Assembly (NCBI RefSeq): GCF_045310675.1
Contig: NZ_JBJHZZ010000001.1
Location: 744,001 to 808,000, forward strand
Direction: 5' to 3'
DNA: 64,000 nucleotides
Source: Clostridium_AT stratigraminis
GTDB lineage: Bacteria; Bacillota; Clostridia; Clostridiales; Clostridiaceae
In this document: positions 53,666 to 62,269 of the stretch, in pieces
How the letters are laid out: each line of letters begins with the position of its first letter
Numbering within the stretch: the stretch's first letter is position 1
Notes under the pieces: generated by a model
Database searches by the model: none
Told to the model about the DNA's origin: nothing
The model's input: only the letters and a program-made list of their open reading frames with translations
Made by a program: the position numbers and the translations under genes

Positions 53666-55726
53666 CTACCACTGTCTCCCCGGATCATTACTCATGGAAT
53701 TCACTGTACCTGCTGGATAGAATACATTATAGTGATCCATAACTGGATCAGGATTATCTTTACTAGGCATAGGAAATACCATTTCAACTTTAAATTCTGG
53801 ACTTGCAATATAGCCAATAATTTCTTCACCACTAATTTTGGCATCATAGGCTGGTGCACCAAGAACAGCTTTTACCTTTGAAAGAGTTATACTTTTAATT
53901 TCAATATTAGTGTCACGAATCTCAAAGATTTGATTTCCTTTGTTGAAACCAAACACAATATTATATTTATTATAGGTGGCATATGAGCCTTTAGCAGCAG
54001 CTACCCAATCTGTTTTATCAGCCTTTCCAAACTTTTTTTCTACATCATCAATAGTATTTGTTTTAACTAAAAAGTCACAATAACCATTAGTTACCTTTCC
54101 CTCTTTAGCAAATTTTATTATATCAGTTAAATTTAAAGCAATGTAATCAGTCGCTTCATTATCTAAATTAGTAGTAGTTAAAGGCTTACCATTTAAAATT
54201 GTTTCCACTTCTTTATAACCTGGTAAAAAGGCAAAGTTATAGCGTGCTGGAAGTGCAAAAACATATTTATTATTACGTCCAAGTTCACTAGGATTTATAG
54301 GTGCTGCTCCTATATGGAATTCATCCTTTTGAAGGGAATTCCATTGATTAATAGTAAATATCATAATGGGAATATCCTGCATTGGGGTCTTTGGGGTCCA
54401 TTTTGGGTTTCTAAGAGAAATCATTGGTCCGGTTTCTGCAACCTTATTGGTGCCTCCATGAACAGCAAAGCCTTGCCACAAGCTGTTTACAGCAGTAAAG
54501 CCTCTCCAATCTGCAGGTAAAGAAACTCTAAAGCCATATACACCATCGCCGTATATAGATGTTCCTGCACCAGCTGAGGTGGAAGTGGAAACTGAATTGG
54601 AATTATTATTAGTATTTGAATTTTGCTGACCATTATTAGAAGCCTCATTTTGATTTGGAGCTGATATTGTGGATTTAACAGGATTATTTATACTTGAACA
54701 ACCTGCAAGCAGTGTTAAGGTTATAGCTGCTGCAGTCCATTTAATTGTTGTTTTCTTAAAGCTTGAAATCATAACAATTCTCCTTCTATTAAATTTACTA
54801 ACAAAACCCAGTGTGCCTGGTATCCAGTGGGGCTCAGAAAGCAGTTGAAATAATTTAATAATAGTTTGCCCGTACTTTTTATAGTCTTCAGGTTTTAAGG
54901 CTGCTAGAGCTTTAGCGTCACAGGCTATTTCACAATCCTGCTTCATTTGATGCAGTGCATACCAAATTAACGGGTTAAACCAATATATAGATTGTAAGGT
55001 AAGCACTAAAGCATTAACTAATAAATCTTCTCGTTTTAAATGACTAAGCTCATGCAGAAAAATATAGCGAAGTTCCTCAGGTGTTAATTTGCTTATTAAC
55101 TGCTGAGAAATGCTTATTTTTGGGTGGAGTAACCCAAAAATAGCAGGTGATTTAATAGAATTATCATACACAACTTCAACCTTAGGGTTGCTATTTAAAA
55201 TAGACTTGCATTCTTCAAGTATTTGCAATAGTTCTTTACTTTGGCAAGCTTGAAGCTTTTTAGATTTTAATAAAAGCACTCCATTAACTAAAATAATGTA
55301 TGAAAAAGTTATAATAACACCTATTATCCATACAAAGGATAAGGTACTAAAAGTAAACAAATTATTTGGCGAAGAACCTTGAGTAGGATTATTCTTCATG
55401 TTTAAGGCTGATGCATTAGATTTAGTGCTTAAATTATCTTTATTACTAACAGCAGTAGGCTGTGAATTTACTGCAGCAGTACTTGGAATTGAAGGCTGCA
55501 ACTCAATAACAGGCTTATTGTATGGAATAAAGTTAAAAGTAGTAAAGGCAGCTGAAGGTGTAAACGGAATAAGTAGCCTTAAAATAAGAAGAAACCAAAC
55601 ATAGTAATGGAAACTAGCGCTAAGCTTATCTCTAAATATACCCTTGACAATTATAAGTCCTATGGTAAGTATGCTGCCCATAAGAGATAATGAAAAAATG
55701 TAGTAAAAGAGTTTAGCTAAATTCAT
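53666..55726 (-). CDS. BlaR1-type M56 metallopeptidase fused to an extracellular DUF4309-type region
   Basis: 686 residues, three parts. (1) M56/BlaR1 membrane peptidase, about 1-340: four membrane helices, zinc motif HELSH in YIFLHELSHLKRED and a second acidic site DCEIACDAKAL. (2) A membrane segment ending in LTLLAGCSS (about 345-360), which looks like an embedded lipobox. (3) Extracellular part: a GFRVSLPADWRGF module (about 405-530), then DUF4309-like KGSYATYNKYNIVFGFNKGNQIFEIRD. There is no penicillin-binding sensor domain. On ligand sensing, the protease would inactivate the BlaI repressor encoded just upstream. Confidence 0.85.
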   Translation of the reverse strand: MNLAKLFYYIFSLSLMGSILTIGLIIVKGIFRDKLSASFHYYVWFLLILRLLIPFTPSAAFTTFNFIPYNKPVIELQPSIPSTAAVNSQPTAVSNKDNLSTKSNASALNMKNNPTQGSSPNNLFTFSTLSFVWIIGVIITFSYIILVNGVLLLKSKKLQACQSKELLQILEECKSILNSNPKVEVVYDNSIKSPAIFGLLHPKISISQQLISKLTPEELRYIFLHELSHLKREDLLVNALVLTLQSIYWFNPLIWYALHQMKQDCEIACDAKALAALKPEDYKKYGQTIIKLFQLLSEPHWIPGTLGFVSKFNRRRIVMISSFKKTTIKWTAAAITLTLLAGCSSINNPVKSTISAPNQNEASNNGQQNSNTNNNSNSVSTSTSAGAGTSIYGDGVYGFRVSLPADWRGFTAVNSLWQGFAVHGGTNKVAETGPMISLRNPKWTPKTPMQDIPIMIFTINQWNSLQKDEFHIGAAPINPSELGRNNKYVFALPARYNFAFLPGYKEVETILNGKPLTTTNLDNEATDYIALNLTDIIKFAKEGKVTNGYCDFLVKTNTIDDVEKKFGKADKTDWVAAAKGSYATYNKYNIVFGFNKGNQIFEIRDTNIEIKSITLSKVKAVLGAPAYDAKISGEEIIGYIASPEFKVEMVFPMPSKDNPDPVMDHYNVFYPAGTVNSMSNDPGRQW

Positions 55727-55740
55727 TTTTGTTCCCTCCG

Positions 55741-56115
55741 CTATTTCATTTTTTCATCTAGTAATCTCTTAAGTTCTTCTATTTCCTTTTTTGATAAATT
55801 TTCATTCTTAACAAAGTTTGATAGGAGAAGTTGAAGTGAACCCCCATAGACCCTTTGCAAGAAGGAATTCGTTTCTTCCCTCATACAGTCTTCTTGCAAA
55901 ACCAAGGGATAATATTGATTTAAATTAAATTCTTTATTTACCCCAAGAGCACCTTTTTTTACTAACCTGGCAATTAAGGTCTGTATGGTTTTAGGGCTCC
56001 AACTAGTATTTGGTTTTAAATTTTCAATAATTAGCGAAGCAGTAAGTGGTGATTCTTGCCAAAGCACCTTCATTACTTGCCATTCTGAATCAGAGATACG
56101 GCAGTTCGAATTCAT
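55741..56115 (-). CDS. blaI: BlaI/MecI-family transcriptional repressor
   Basis: 124 residues. Winged-helix DNA-binding domain ISDSEWQVMKVLWQESPLTASLIIENL...TIQTLIARLVKKGAL and the C-terminal dimerisation helix NLSKKEIEELKRLLDEKMK. The cleavage-site region lies around FLQRVYGGSLQLLLSNFV. It represses its own operon by binding TACA/TGTA palindromes; an excellent one lies 15-50 bases upstream. It is followed by the BlaR1-type gene 14 bases later, in one operon. Confidence 0.93.
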   Translation of the reverse strand: MNSNCRISDSEWQVMKVLWQESPLTASLIIENLKPNTSWSPKTIQTLIARLVKKGALGVNKEFNLNQYYPLVLQEDCMREETNSFLQRVYGGSLQLLLSNFVKNENLSKKEIEELKRLLDEKMK

Positions 56116-56129
56116 ATAATAACATCTCC

Positions 56130-56165
56130 CTACAAGTGTAATCTAATTATATATTACACTTGTAG
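56130..56165 (-). promoter_or_regulatory. BlaI operator
   Basis: Perfect 13-bp arms CTACAAGTGTAAT (56130-56142) and ATTACACTTGTAG (56153-56165) with a 10-base spacer. The TACA/TGTA core is the known BlaI/MecI recognition element. It overlaps the likely promoter of blaI. Confidence 0.88.
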
Positions 56166-56195
56166 TCAACTCATGTCAATTAGGCTATAAAAAAA

Positions 56196-56492
56196 TTATT
56201 TTTTACTATTTGTTTCGTTATTTAACTTGGAATGATCATAATTATTGTTTGACCAAGATATATTATCTATATCATTTGATTGAATAATATTAAAGGCACT
56301 TGTACCCTTAATTCTTCCCTTTATTATTTTATTATCTTTTTTTGTATTATCTAGAGCATAATCAGGAGTGGAGTATACACCTTGATCTGTAGTTATATAG
56401 CCGTTTTTATTAGATTTAGTATCCTTTTCATCTAATCTAAAACCGTCAACTACACTTCTAAGTTTATCTTCAGATAAATTTTTCTTATTCAA
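56196..56492 (-). CDS. Hydrophilic protein of unknown function
   Basis: 98 residues, TTG start after GGGAGG. The protein is rich in Asn, Lys and Asp, has no hydrophobic segment and looks largely disordered. It contains a KLRSVVDGFRLDEKDTKSNKNGYITTDQGVYSTPDYALDN stretch that may be a short conserved core. I recognise no family. It lies between the BlaI operator and the sirtuin gene, all on the - strand. Confidence 0.6.
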   Translation of the reverse strand: MNKKNLSEDKLRSVVDGFRLDEKDTKSNKNGYITTDQGVYSTPDYALDNTKKDNKIIKGRIKGTSAFNIIQSNDIDNISWSNNNYDHSKLNNETNSKK

Positions 56493-56563
56493 AACTATAA
56501 CCTCCCTGTTAAAAGTTATTTATATATAGTTTGTTTTTAATTTTTAGAAATATGTTATAAAAA

Positions 56564-57298
56564 CTAAAAGAGAGAATTTATAGCTTCACTTAATACTTTT
56601 CCAATAGAATCATTAATTACCAAATTGGCTTTAGAATCAGCGGAAGTAGCACTTTTATTTATTAAAATAAGATTTTTACCGTTAAAATAATCTATAAGTC
56701 CAGCAGCAGGATAAACTACGAGTGAGGTTCCACCAATAATTAGAGTGTCTGCTTTTGAAATTGCATCTATTGCACCTCTAATTACATTGTTATCTAAACT
56801 TTCATCATAAAGAACAACATCTGGTTTAACAGGGCTGCCACACTTACTGCAGAAAGGAACTCCTTCAGATTCTAAAATAAATTTTGCATCATAAAAGGCA
56901 TGACATTTAACACAATAATTTCTGTGAACAGATCCATGTAGCTCAAAAACATTCTTACTTCCTGCCTTTTGATGAAGCCCATCTATGTTTTGAGTTATTA
57001 TAGCTTTTAATTTACCCATTTGTTCAAGTTTTGCTAGCGCTATATGTCCATTATTTGGTTTAGCATCTGGGTATATAAGCTTTGACCTATAAAATTTAAA
57101 AAACTCTTCAGGATATTTAACATAAAAAGAATGGGAAACTAATTGTTCAGGAGTAAATGTAATATTTAAATTTTTATTAAATAGTCCATTTGAACTTCTA
57201 AAGTCTGGAATCTGAGATTCGGTACTAACGCCTGCACCACCGAAAAAAACTATATTTGTACTTTCTTTTAAAATACTTGTTAACTTATCAATACTCAC
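56564..57298 (-). CDS. cobB: Sirtuin-type NAD-dependent protein deacylase
   Basis: 244 residues from GTG 57298, eight bases after AAGAAGG; another in-frame GTG three codons upstream lies too close to that site. Motifs: NAD-binding GGAGVSTESQIPDFRS, catalytic TQNIDGLHQKAGSKNVFELHG (His), zinc cysteines CVKCHAFY and CSKCGSPV, and GGTSLVVYPAAGL. It removes acetyl or other acyl groups from lysines, releasing nicotinamide. Single gene. Confidence 0.93.
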   Translation of the reverse strand: MSIDKLTSILKESTNIVFFGGAGVSTESQIPDFRSSNGLFNKNLNITFTPEQLVSHSFYVKYPEEFFKFYRSKLIYPDAKPNNGHIALAKLEQMGKLKAIITQNIDGLHQKAGSKNVFELHGSVHRNYCVKCHAFYDAKFILESEGVPFCSKCGSPVKPDVVLYDESLDNNVIRGAIDAISKADTLIIGGTSLVVYPAAGLIDYFNGKNLILINKSATSADSKANLVINDSIGKVLSEAINSLF

Positions 57299-57479
57299 AT
57301 AAAGCACCTTCTTATATATTCTATTTAATATTGTTTAGTAATGATAAAAATTAGTTTTAATTAATATAATAATTTTATTATATCTATACTAGCTTTAACT
57401 GGAGGAGATGTAAATAGCTTAACTTGTAGCAATAAATAATAAAACTTTTGCTCTTAACCCTATAGTCAACTCTTGCATA

Positions 57480-57737
57480 GTGATAGAGGTTTCTAAATAC
57501 AAACAATTATTGACAATACATATTTTAAATAATATAATAATGAAAAATAAAAGAAAGGGAAAGGTATTTGCAGAGAATGAGAAATTAATTCACTTTCAAG
57601 GATTATTAAATATACAAAAAGTATCTTTAATTATAGGGTTTTTTTGTAATACATTTATATCTAACCTGTGAGTGGATTATTATTTTACAGTAAATGCATA
57701 CCTTAAATTTATAGCAAAGACAATAGGCACGGTCTAT
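57480..57737 (+). pseudogene. Possible membrane-protein remnant or leader reading frame
   Basis: An open frame from GTG 57480 to TGA 57669-57671 (KNKRKGKVFAENEKLIHFQG then LIIGFFCNTFISNL), continuing in frame after the stop to TAG near 57737 (YYFTVNAYLKFIAKTIGTVYK). The ribosome site is poor. It may be a broken small membrane protein or a leader peptide for the ABC-F gene. I do not recognise it. Confidence 0.25.
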
Positions 57738-57770
57738 AAATAGAAATAAAGCTTTCTATTTGGATTTTTT
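57738..57770 (+). terminator. Terminator-like hairpin in the ABC-F leader
   Basis: AAATAGAAA (57738-57746), loop TAAAGC, TTTCTATTT (57753-57761), then GGATTTTTT. It lies 75 bases before the ABC-F start and could be an attenuator, as found before several ABC-F antibiotic-resistance genes. Confidence 0.55.
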
Positions 57771-57844
57771 GCTTTAGCTTTATATGCAATTTTTTTTATA
57801 GTAATTATTATCCTCTCTAGGCTTAGGCTTAAGGAGGTTTTTTT

Positions 57845-59380
57845 ATGCAATTAATTGAATGTAGAAATATAAAAAAATACTATGGGGATAAAACTATACT
57901 GGACATAGAAAGCTTGAAAATATATGACGAGGATAGAATAGGAATAGTAGGCTTAAACGGAGCTGGAAAAACCACCTTAATTCATATTCTTTGCGGCATA
58001 GACAATGAATATGAAGGATGGGTAAATAGGAAGGGAAGTTATAGTTATATATCGCAGCTAGATCATGAAAACTATGACAAAATTAGCTTAGAAATTGCTA
58101 ATAAATTTGGTTCAAGTGAAGTTTGGAAGGAACATCTAAGCGGCGGTGAAAAAACTAGATATAAAATAGCAAGCTGTTTCACAAAAGAAAGTAATATAAT
58201 ATTCGCAGATGAACCAACTAGCAATCTTGACATAGAAGGCATAGAGCTGCTTGAAAATAAATTAAAGGGGTTTAGGGGTGCCCTTGTAATCACATCCCAT
58301 GACAGAGATTTTCTTGATACCCTATGTAATAAAATAATAGAGCTAGAAAATGGAAAGATAAAAATTTACAATGGCAATTATACATGCTATAAACAGCAAA
58401 AGGATATTGAAAAGGAAAGAGAGCTTTTCGAGTATGTGCAATATGAAAGGGAGAAAAGAAGACTTTATGCTGCCATTGAAGATTCAAAAGATAAGGTGAA
58501 AACTATAAGAAATGCTCCAGCAAGAATGGGAAATTCTGAAGCAAGGCTTCACAAGATGGGAAATCAAAAGGCAAAAGCAAATTTAAATAGGGCAATAGGA
58601 AATATCGAGGCTAGAATAGAACATCTTGAGGAAAAGAAAAAGCCAAAGGAACTTCAGAAGATTAAGCTAGAAATAAAAAACAGTAGTAAGCTTTATGGAA
58701 AAATAATTATATCAGGCAGAAATGTTAATAAGTATTTTGAAAATAAGCTTATTTTAAATGCTGCAGAGTTCGATATATACAACGGATCAAAAACTGCACT
58801 TATTGGACCTAATGGAAGCTGTAAGACTACTCTCATCAAAATGATAATGTATAAAGATGCAGCTATTAAAATATCACAAGGAGCAAAGATAGGATACTTA
58901 AGTCAAGATATGGATATCTTAAATGAGGAATTAAGCATACTCGAAAATGTTATGAAAGACAGTATGTATGATGAAACATTTGCTAGATTACTGCTTGCAG
59001 GACTTTTATTTAAAAGAGAAGAAGTTTACAAGAAAGTTGGTGTACTAAGCGGAGGAGAAAAAGCCCTGAAAGAATATGATAAAACACTTTTGTTTGTTTC
59101 TCACGATAGAAGCTTTGTTAGAAATATAGCTAATAATATAATAGAAATCAAAGAAGGCAACTTAACTTCTTTCAACGGAACTTTTGATGAATATATAATT
59201 AGAAAGAGTAATAAGCATGAAAATAAGGATGAAATAGAAAAGCAAATTCTTGTGCTTGAAAATAGGCTTTCAGAGCTTATAAGTAAACTTTCTATGCCAG
59301 GTAGAAATGATATAGTTGAAGAGCTTGATACTGAGTATTATAAGGTTCTTGGGCAGTTGAAGAAATTAAAGAATAAATGA
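57845..59380 (+). CDS. ABC-F family ATPase, apparently damaged in the second domain
   Basis: 511 residues; ribosome site AAGGAGG. Domain 1 (about 1-190) is intact: Walker A GLNGAGKTT, signature HLSGGEKTRYKIA, Walker B IIFADEPTSNLD. The charged interdomain linker (about 190-275) is of the Vga/Lsa/Msr resistance type. Domain 2 is abnormal: Walker A reads GPNGSCKTT (Gly to Cys), and after LSGGEK the text jumps to ALKEYDKTLLFVSHD, skipping the 35 or so residues that carry Walker B. ABC-F proteins of this type release antibiotics from ribosomes. This copy probably cannot complete its cycle. Confidence 0.85.
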   Translation: MQLIECRNIKKYYGDKTILDIESLKIYDEDRIGIVGLNGAGKTTLIHILCGIDNEYEGWVNRKGSYSYISQLDHENYDKISLEIANKFGSSEVWKEHLSGGEKTRYKIASCFTKESNIIFADEPTSNLDIEGIELLENKLKGFRGALVITSHDRDFLDTLCNKIIELENGKIKIYNGNYTCYKQQKDIEKERELFEYVQYEREKRRLYAAIEDSKDKVKTIRNAPARMGNSEARLHKMGNQKAKANLNRAIGNIEARIEHLEEKKKPKELQKIKLEIKNSSKLYGKIIISGRNVNKYFENKLILNAAEFDIYNGSKTALIGPNGSCKTTLIKMIMYKDAAIKISQGAKIGYLSQDMDILNEELSILENVMKDSMYDETFARLLLAGLLFKREEVYKKVGVLSGGEKALKEYDKTLLFVSHDRSFVRNIANNIIEIKEGNLTSFNGTFDEYIIRKSNKHENKDEIEKQILVLENRLSELISKLSMPGRNDIVEELDTEYYKVLGQLKKLKNK

Positions 59381-59386
59381 AATCAG

Positions 59387-59923
59387 TTGCTAATAGAAAA
59401 TGACATTTGTAATGAATATGTTCCTGAACTTAATTATAAATACTATAAGGACAGGGCAGAGCTTGTTTCAGGGGATGATTATAATAAGCTTACTGATGAA
59501 GATAAAAAGGCTGTAGACAGGATTAATAAGCTTAGTGATCAATTTGTAAGTGCTGATGCTTACGTTATAGCAGCCCCTATGTGGAGTGCTTTTTTCCCAG
59601 CTAGACTTATAACCTATATTGATTGTGTTATTCAAAAGGATAAGGTTATTAAGATAAATGAGGAAGAAGTTAAAGGGCTGCTTAACGATAAGAATAGAAA
59701 GGCAGTTTATATTCAATCTTCTGGCGGAGTGTTTCCAAGGATTTTATCTGGTCAGATTAATCATGGTACAAATTATATAGAAGATATATTTAAGTTTATT
59801 GGAATTAAGGATTTTCATAAGCTCATGGTTGAAGGCACAGGTAAAGACAAAGTAGGCATAAAGGGTGCTAAGGAAAAGGCCTTTGAGGAGATGGATAAGA
59901 TAATAAATAAGATGAGTGATTAA
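59387..59923 (+). pseudogene. FMN-dependent NADH-azoreductase, 5'-truncated
   Basis: The frame (TTG 59387, no ribosome site) matches the later three quarters of AzoR: ELNYKYYKDRAELVSG, DQFVSADAYVIAAPMWSAFFPARLITYIDCVI, AVYIQSSGGVFPRIL, and HGTNYIEDIFKFIGI. The first 30-40 residues, with the FMN phosphate loop, are absent, and the ABC-F stop lies just before. A deletion probably fused the two genes' edges. Downstream translation without the FMN loop would give an inactive protein. Confidence 0.7.
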
Positions 59924-59935
59924 TTAGAAAATGCT

Positions 59936-59969
59936 TAAGCCTAGTGCTGCTTTCAGTGCTAGGCTTAAT
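59936..59969. terminator. Hairpin between convergent genes
   Basis: TAAGCCTAG (59936-59944) pairs with CTAGGCTTA (59959-59967). It lies between the azoreductase remnant and the EamA gene; AT-rich on both sides. Confidence 0.65.
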
Positions 59970-59976
59970 ATCACTT

Positions 59977-60873
59977 TTATATAAATAAAAGTGAAATACC
60001 TACCAAAGTTATAATTGCTCCTAATATTTCTTTTGGTAGTATTTTTTCCTTAAATACAAAAATTGATAAAGGTATTATAAGAATTGGGGTAATAGAGGTT
60101 ATTGTTGAAACAATGCCAGTTGGTGCATATTGAACAGCTAGCAGTGAAAGTGATACACCCACAAACGGGCCGAATACAGAACCAATGGATATATGCCTCA
60201 TAGCTTTACTATCTTTAATAGCAAAAAAAACCTTTGACCATTTTTTGGTTACGGTGATAAATATTAAAAAACCAATAATTGCTGCTATAATCCTTATTTG
60301 AGTTGCAGCAAAAGGATTATATGAACCCATACCCAATTTACTAAAAACAAGTCCAAAAGCTTGTCCCAATGCACCAATAAATGCATATATCAACCCCTTT
60401 ATTGGATGAGAAAGCATCACTTTTCTATCATCTGGATTTTTAGTTAAAATTACAATAGCAATTCCTATAATAGTTACTATCATGCCAAAAATGCCTAAGC
60501 CTGTAATTCTCTCATTCATAATAATAAATCCAGTAATTGCTGTTATTGGTGGTACAGTAGACATAATTAACATAGATATACGTGAGCCTACCTCTACATA
60601 AGCTTGAAATAAAAATAAATCTCCAATAACAAAGCCAATTATTCCTGAAATGGTTAACAAAAACCATGTAGAACTTGATGCATCTATTGGTAAGATCATC
60701 CCTCTAGTAAATAAATTAAATATTGAGATTAATATAAATCCTATAACAAGTCTTATTAAATTAACAGATATGGAACCTACTTTCTTTCCTGCAGTTTCAA
60801 ATGCTACTGCAGTTATTGTCCAACAAAAAGCAGATCCTAGTGCAGATATTTCTCCAAAATGTGATTGAAACAT
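59977..60873 (-). CDS. EamA/DMT-superfamily transporter
   Basis: 298 residues with ten membrane helices in two EamA repeats. Repeat 1 starts with GEISALGSAFCWTITAVAFE; FLFQAYVEVGSRISMLIMSTVPPITAITGFIIMNE ends it. Repeat 2 ends with YAPTGIVSTITSITPILIIPLSIFVFKEKI. Such carriers export metabolites; the substrate is unknown. Single gene. Confidence 0.9.
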   Translation of the reverse strand: MFQSHFGEISALGSAFCWTITAVAFETAGKKVGSISVNLIRLVIGFILISIFNLFTRGMILPIDASSSTWFLLTISGIIGFVIGDLFLFQAYVEVGSRISMLIMSTVPPITAITGFIIMNERITGLGIFGMIVTIIGIAIVILTKNPDDRKVMLSHPIKGLIYAFIGALGQAFGLVFSKLGMGSYNPFAATQIRIIAAIIGFLIFITVTKKWSKVFFAIKDSKAMRHISIGSVFGPFVGVSLSLLAVQYAPTGIVSTITSITPILIIPLSIFVFKEKILPKEILGAIITLVGISLLFI

Positions 60874-61058
60874 ATATTATTTCTCCATCCTAATAGTGTT
60901 TAACTGGTTACCTAATTTATATTATATTAAAAATATGGGCAATTGTTCAAGTTAATTTATAGGTTAAGTGGTTGTTAATATTATACTTTTTATAGCACAC
61001 TTTACTTCTATCAGCATATTATATTAGTAATACTATGTAAATAGGAGTAATAAGTAGT

Positions 61059-61376
61059 ATGGCTATTAAAAAGACAATAAGTCTTCAGGATTACGTTCTT
61101 GAAGCAGCTCAGCAAAGATCCATGGAATTATTCGGAGGAAGTATCTCAAATTACCTAAGCTATTTAATATGCAATGATAACAAGGATAGAATTGAGAAAT
61201 GCCTTCAAAGAATTGAAAACATGAAGCCAGTAAGAACATCTGAAACTAAAACTGCTCAGTTTGAAAGTGATTGCCCTTATTGCGGTAAAAAAATAAAAAT
61301 AGGAGAAACAATTTACAATGTTCTGCTTAATAATGGATTTGAAAGATGTGTGCATAAGCACTGCAGCAGAGAATAA
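61059..61376 (+). CDS. Small protein with helical N-terminus and zinc-ribbon C-terminus
   Basis: 105 residues. The N-terminal half (KTISLQDYVLEAAQQRSMELFGGSISNYLSYLI) looks like a ribbon-helix-helix or similar helical DNA-binding unit; the C-terminal half has the cysteine set CPYCGKKIKIGE...CVHKHC, a probable zinc ribbon. It could be a small transcription factor, but no family is recognised. A strong terminator follows. Confidence 0.65.
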   Translation: MAIKKTISLQDYVLEAAQQRSMELFGGSISNYLSYLICNDNKDRIEKCLQRIENMKPVRTSETKTAQFESDCPYCGKKIKIGETIYNVLLNNGFERCVHKHCSRE

Positions 61377-61392
61377 AAGATAGACCATCATA

Positions 61393-61426
61393 AAAAAGTA
61401 TGCAAAACTAAATGCATACTTTTTTA
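61393..61426 (+). terminator. Rho-independent terminator
   Basis: AAAAAGTATGCA pairs with TGCATACTTTTTT; the loop is AAACTAAA. Confidence 0.85.
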
Positions 61427-61576
61427 CGTTCAACATTTAACTATAAACTTAAGAATTTTGTAAGAAATTTGAAAAGTGATTTGTTAAAATTATACTTTAT
61501 AATAAAGATATTGAAGTTAATATGTTAAGAAGGAGGTGTAAGATGGTATAATTTAACTAGAAGGGATGGAAAGTTT

Positions 61577-62269
61577 ATGTCAAAATATAATGTTTTAGTT
61601 GTAGATGATGAAGATGAAATTAGAGATGCTATAGAAATTTATTTAAAAAATGAGGATATAAAAATATTTAAAGCAAAAGACGGTTTAGAGGCGCTTATGA
61701 TATTGGAGGAAGAAAATATTCATCTAATTATTATGGATATCATGATGCCAAGAATGGATGGTATGAAGGCAACTATTAAAATAAGAGAAAGCAAAAATAT
61801 TCCAATTATAATGCTTTCAGCAAAGTCTGAAGATATGGATAAAATTCTTGGACTAAATGTTGGCGCAGATGATTATGTTACTAAACCCTTTAATCCGTTG
61901 GAATTAATAGCTAGGGTAAAGTCTCAGCTTAGAAGGTATTTGACACTGGGAAATCATATAATAAACAATAAAGAAATAGTAACAGGGGGACTTGTTTTAA
62001 ATAAAGAAATAAAACAAGTTACTGTAGATGGACAAGAAGTAAGGCTAACTGCAATAGAGTATAAAATCTTGCAGCTTCTAATGGAGTATATGGGACGTAT
62101 TTTTTCAATTGAAGAAATCTATGAAAAGGTGTGGAATGAGCCTTCTTATAACGTAGATAATACTGTAGCTGTACATATTAGAAGAATAAGAGAGAAAATT
62201 GAAATCAATCCAAAGGAACCGAAATATTTAAAGGTGGTGTGGGGTATTGGATATAAAATTCAAAAATAA
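61577..62269 (+). CDS. OmpR-family response regulator
   Basis: 230 residues. Receiver domain with DDEDE pocket at 10-14, phospho-acceptor D54 in IIMDIMMPRMDG, and K in MLSAKSEDMD; winged-helix DNA-binding domain (about 130-230) with VRLTAIEYKILQLLMEYMGRIFSIEEIYEKVW and VAVHIRRIREKIE. It forms an operon with the histidine kinase gene, which starts inside its 3' end. It resembles VanR-type regulators. Ribosome site GGGATGG-like. Confidence 0.93.
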   Translation: MSKYNVLVVDDEDEIRDAIEIYLKNEDIKIFKAKDGLEALMILEEENIHLIIMDIMMPRMDGMKATIKIRESKNIPIIMLSAKSEDMDKILGLNVGADDYVTKPFNPLELIARVKSQLRRYLTLGNHIINNKEIVTGGLVLNKEIKQVTVDGQEVRLTAIEYKILQLLMEYMGRIFSIEEIYEKVWNEPSYNVDNTVAVHIRRIREKIEINPKEPKYLKVVWGIGYKIQK

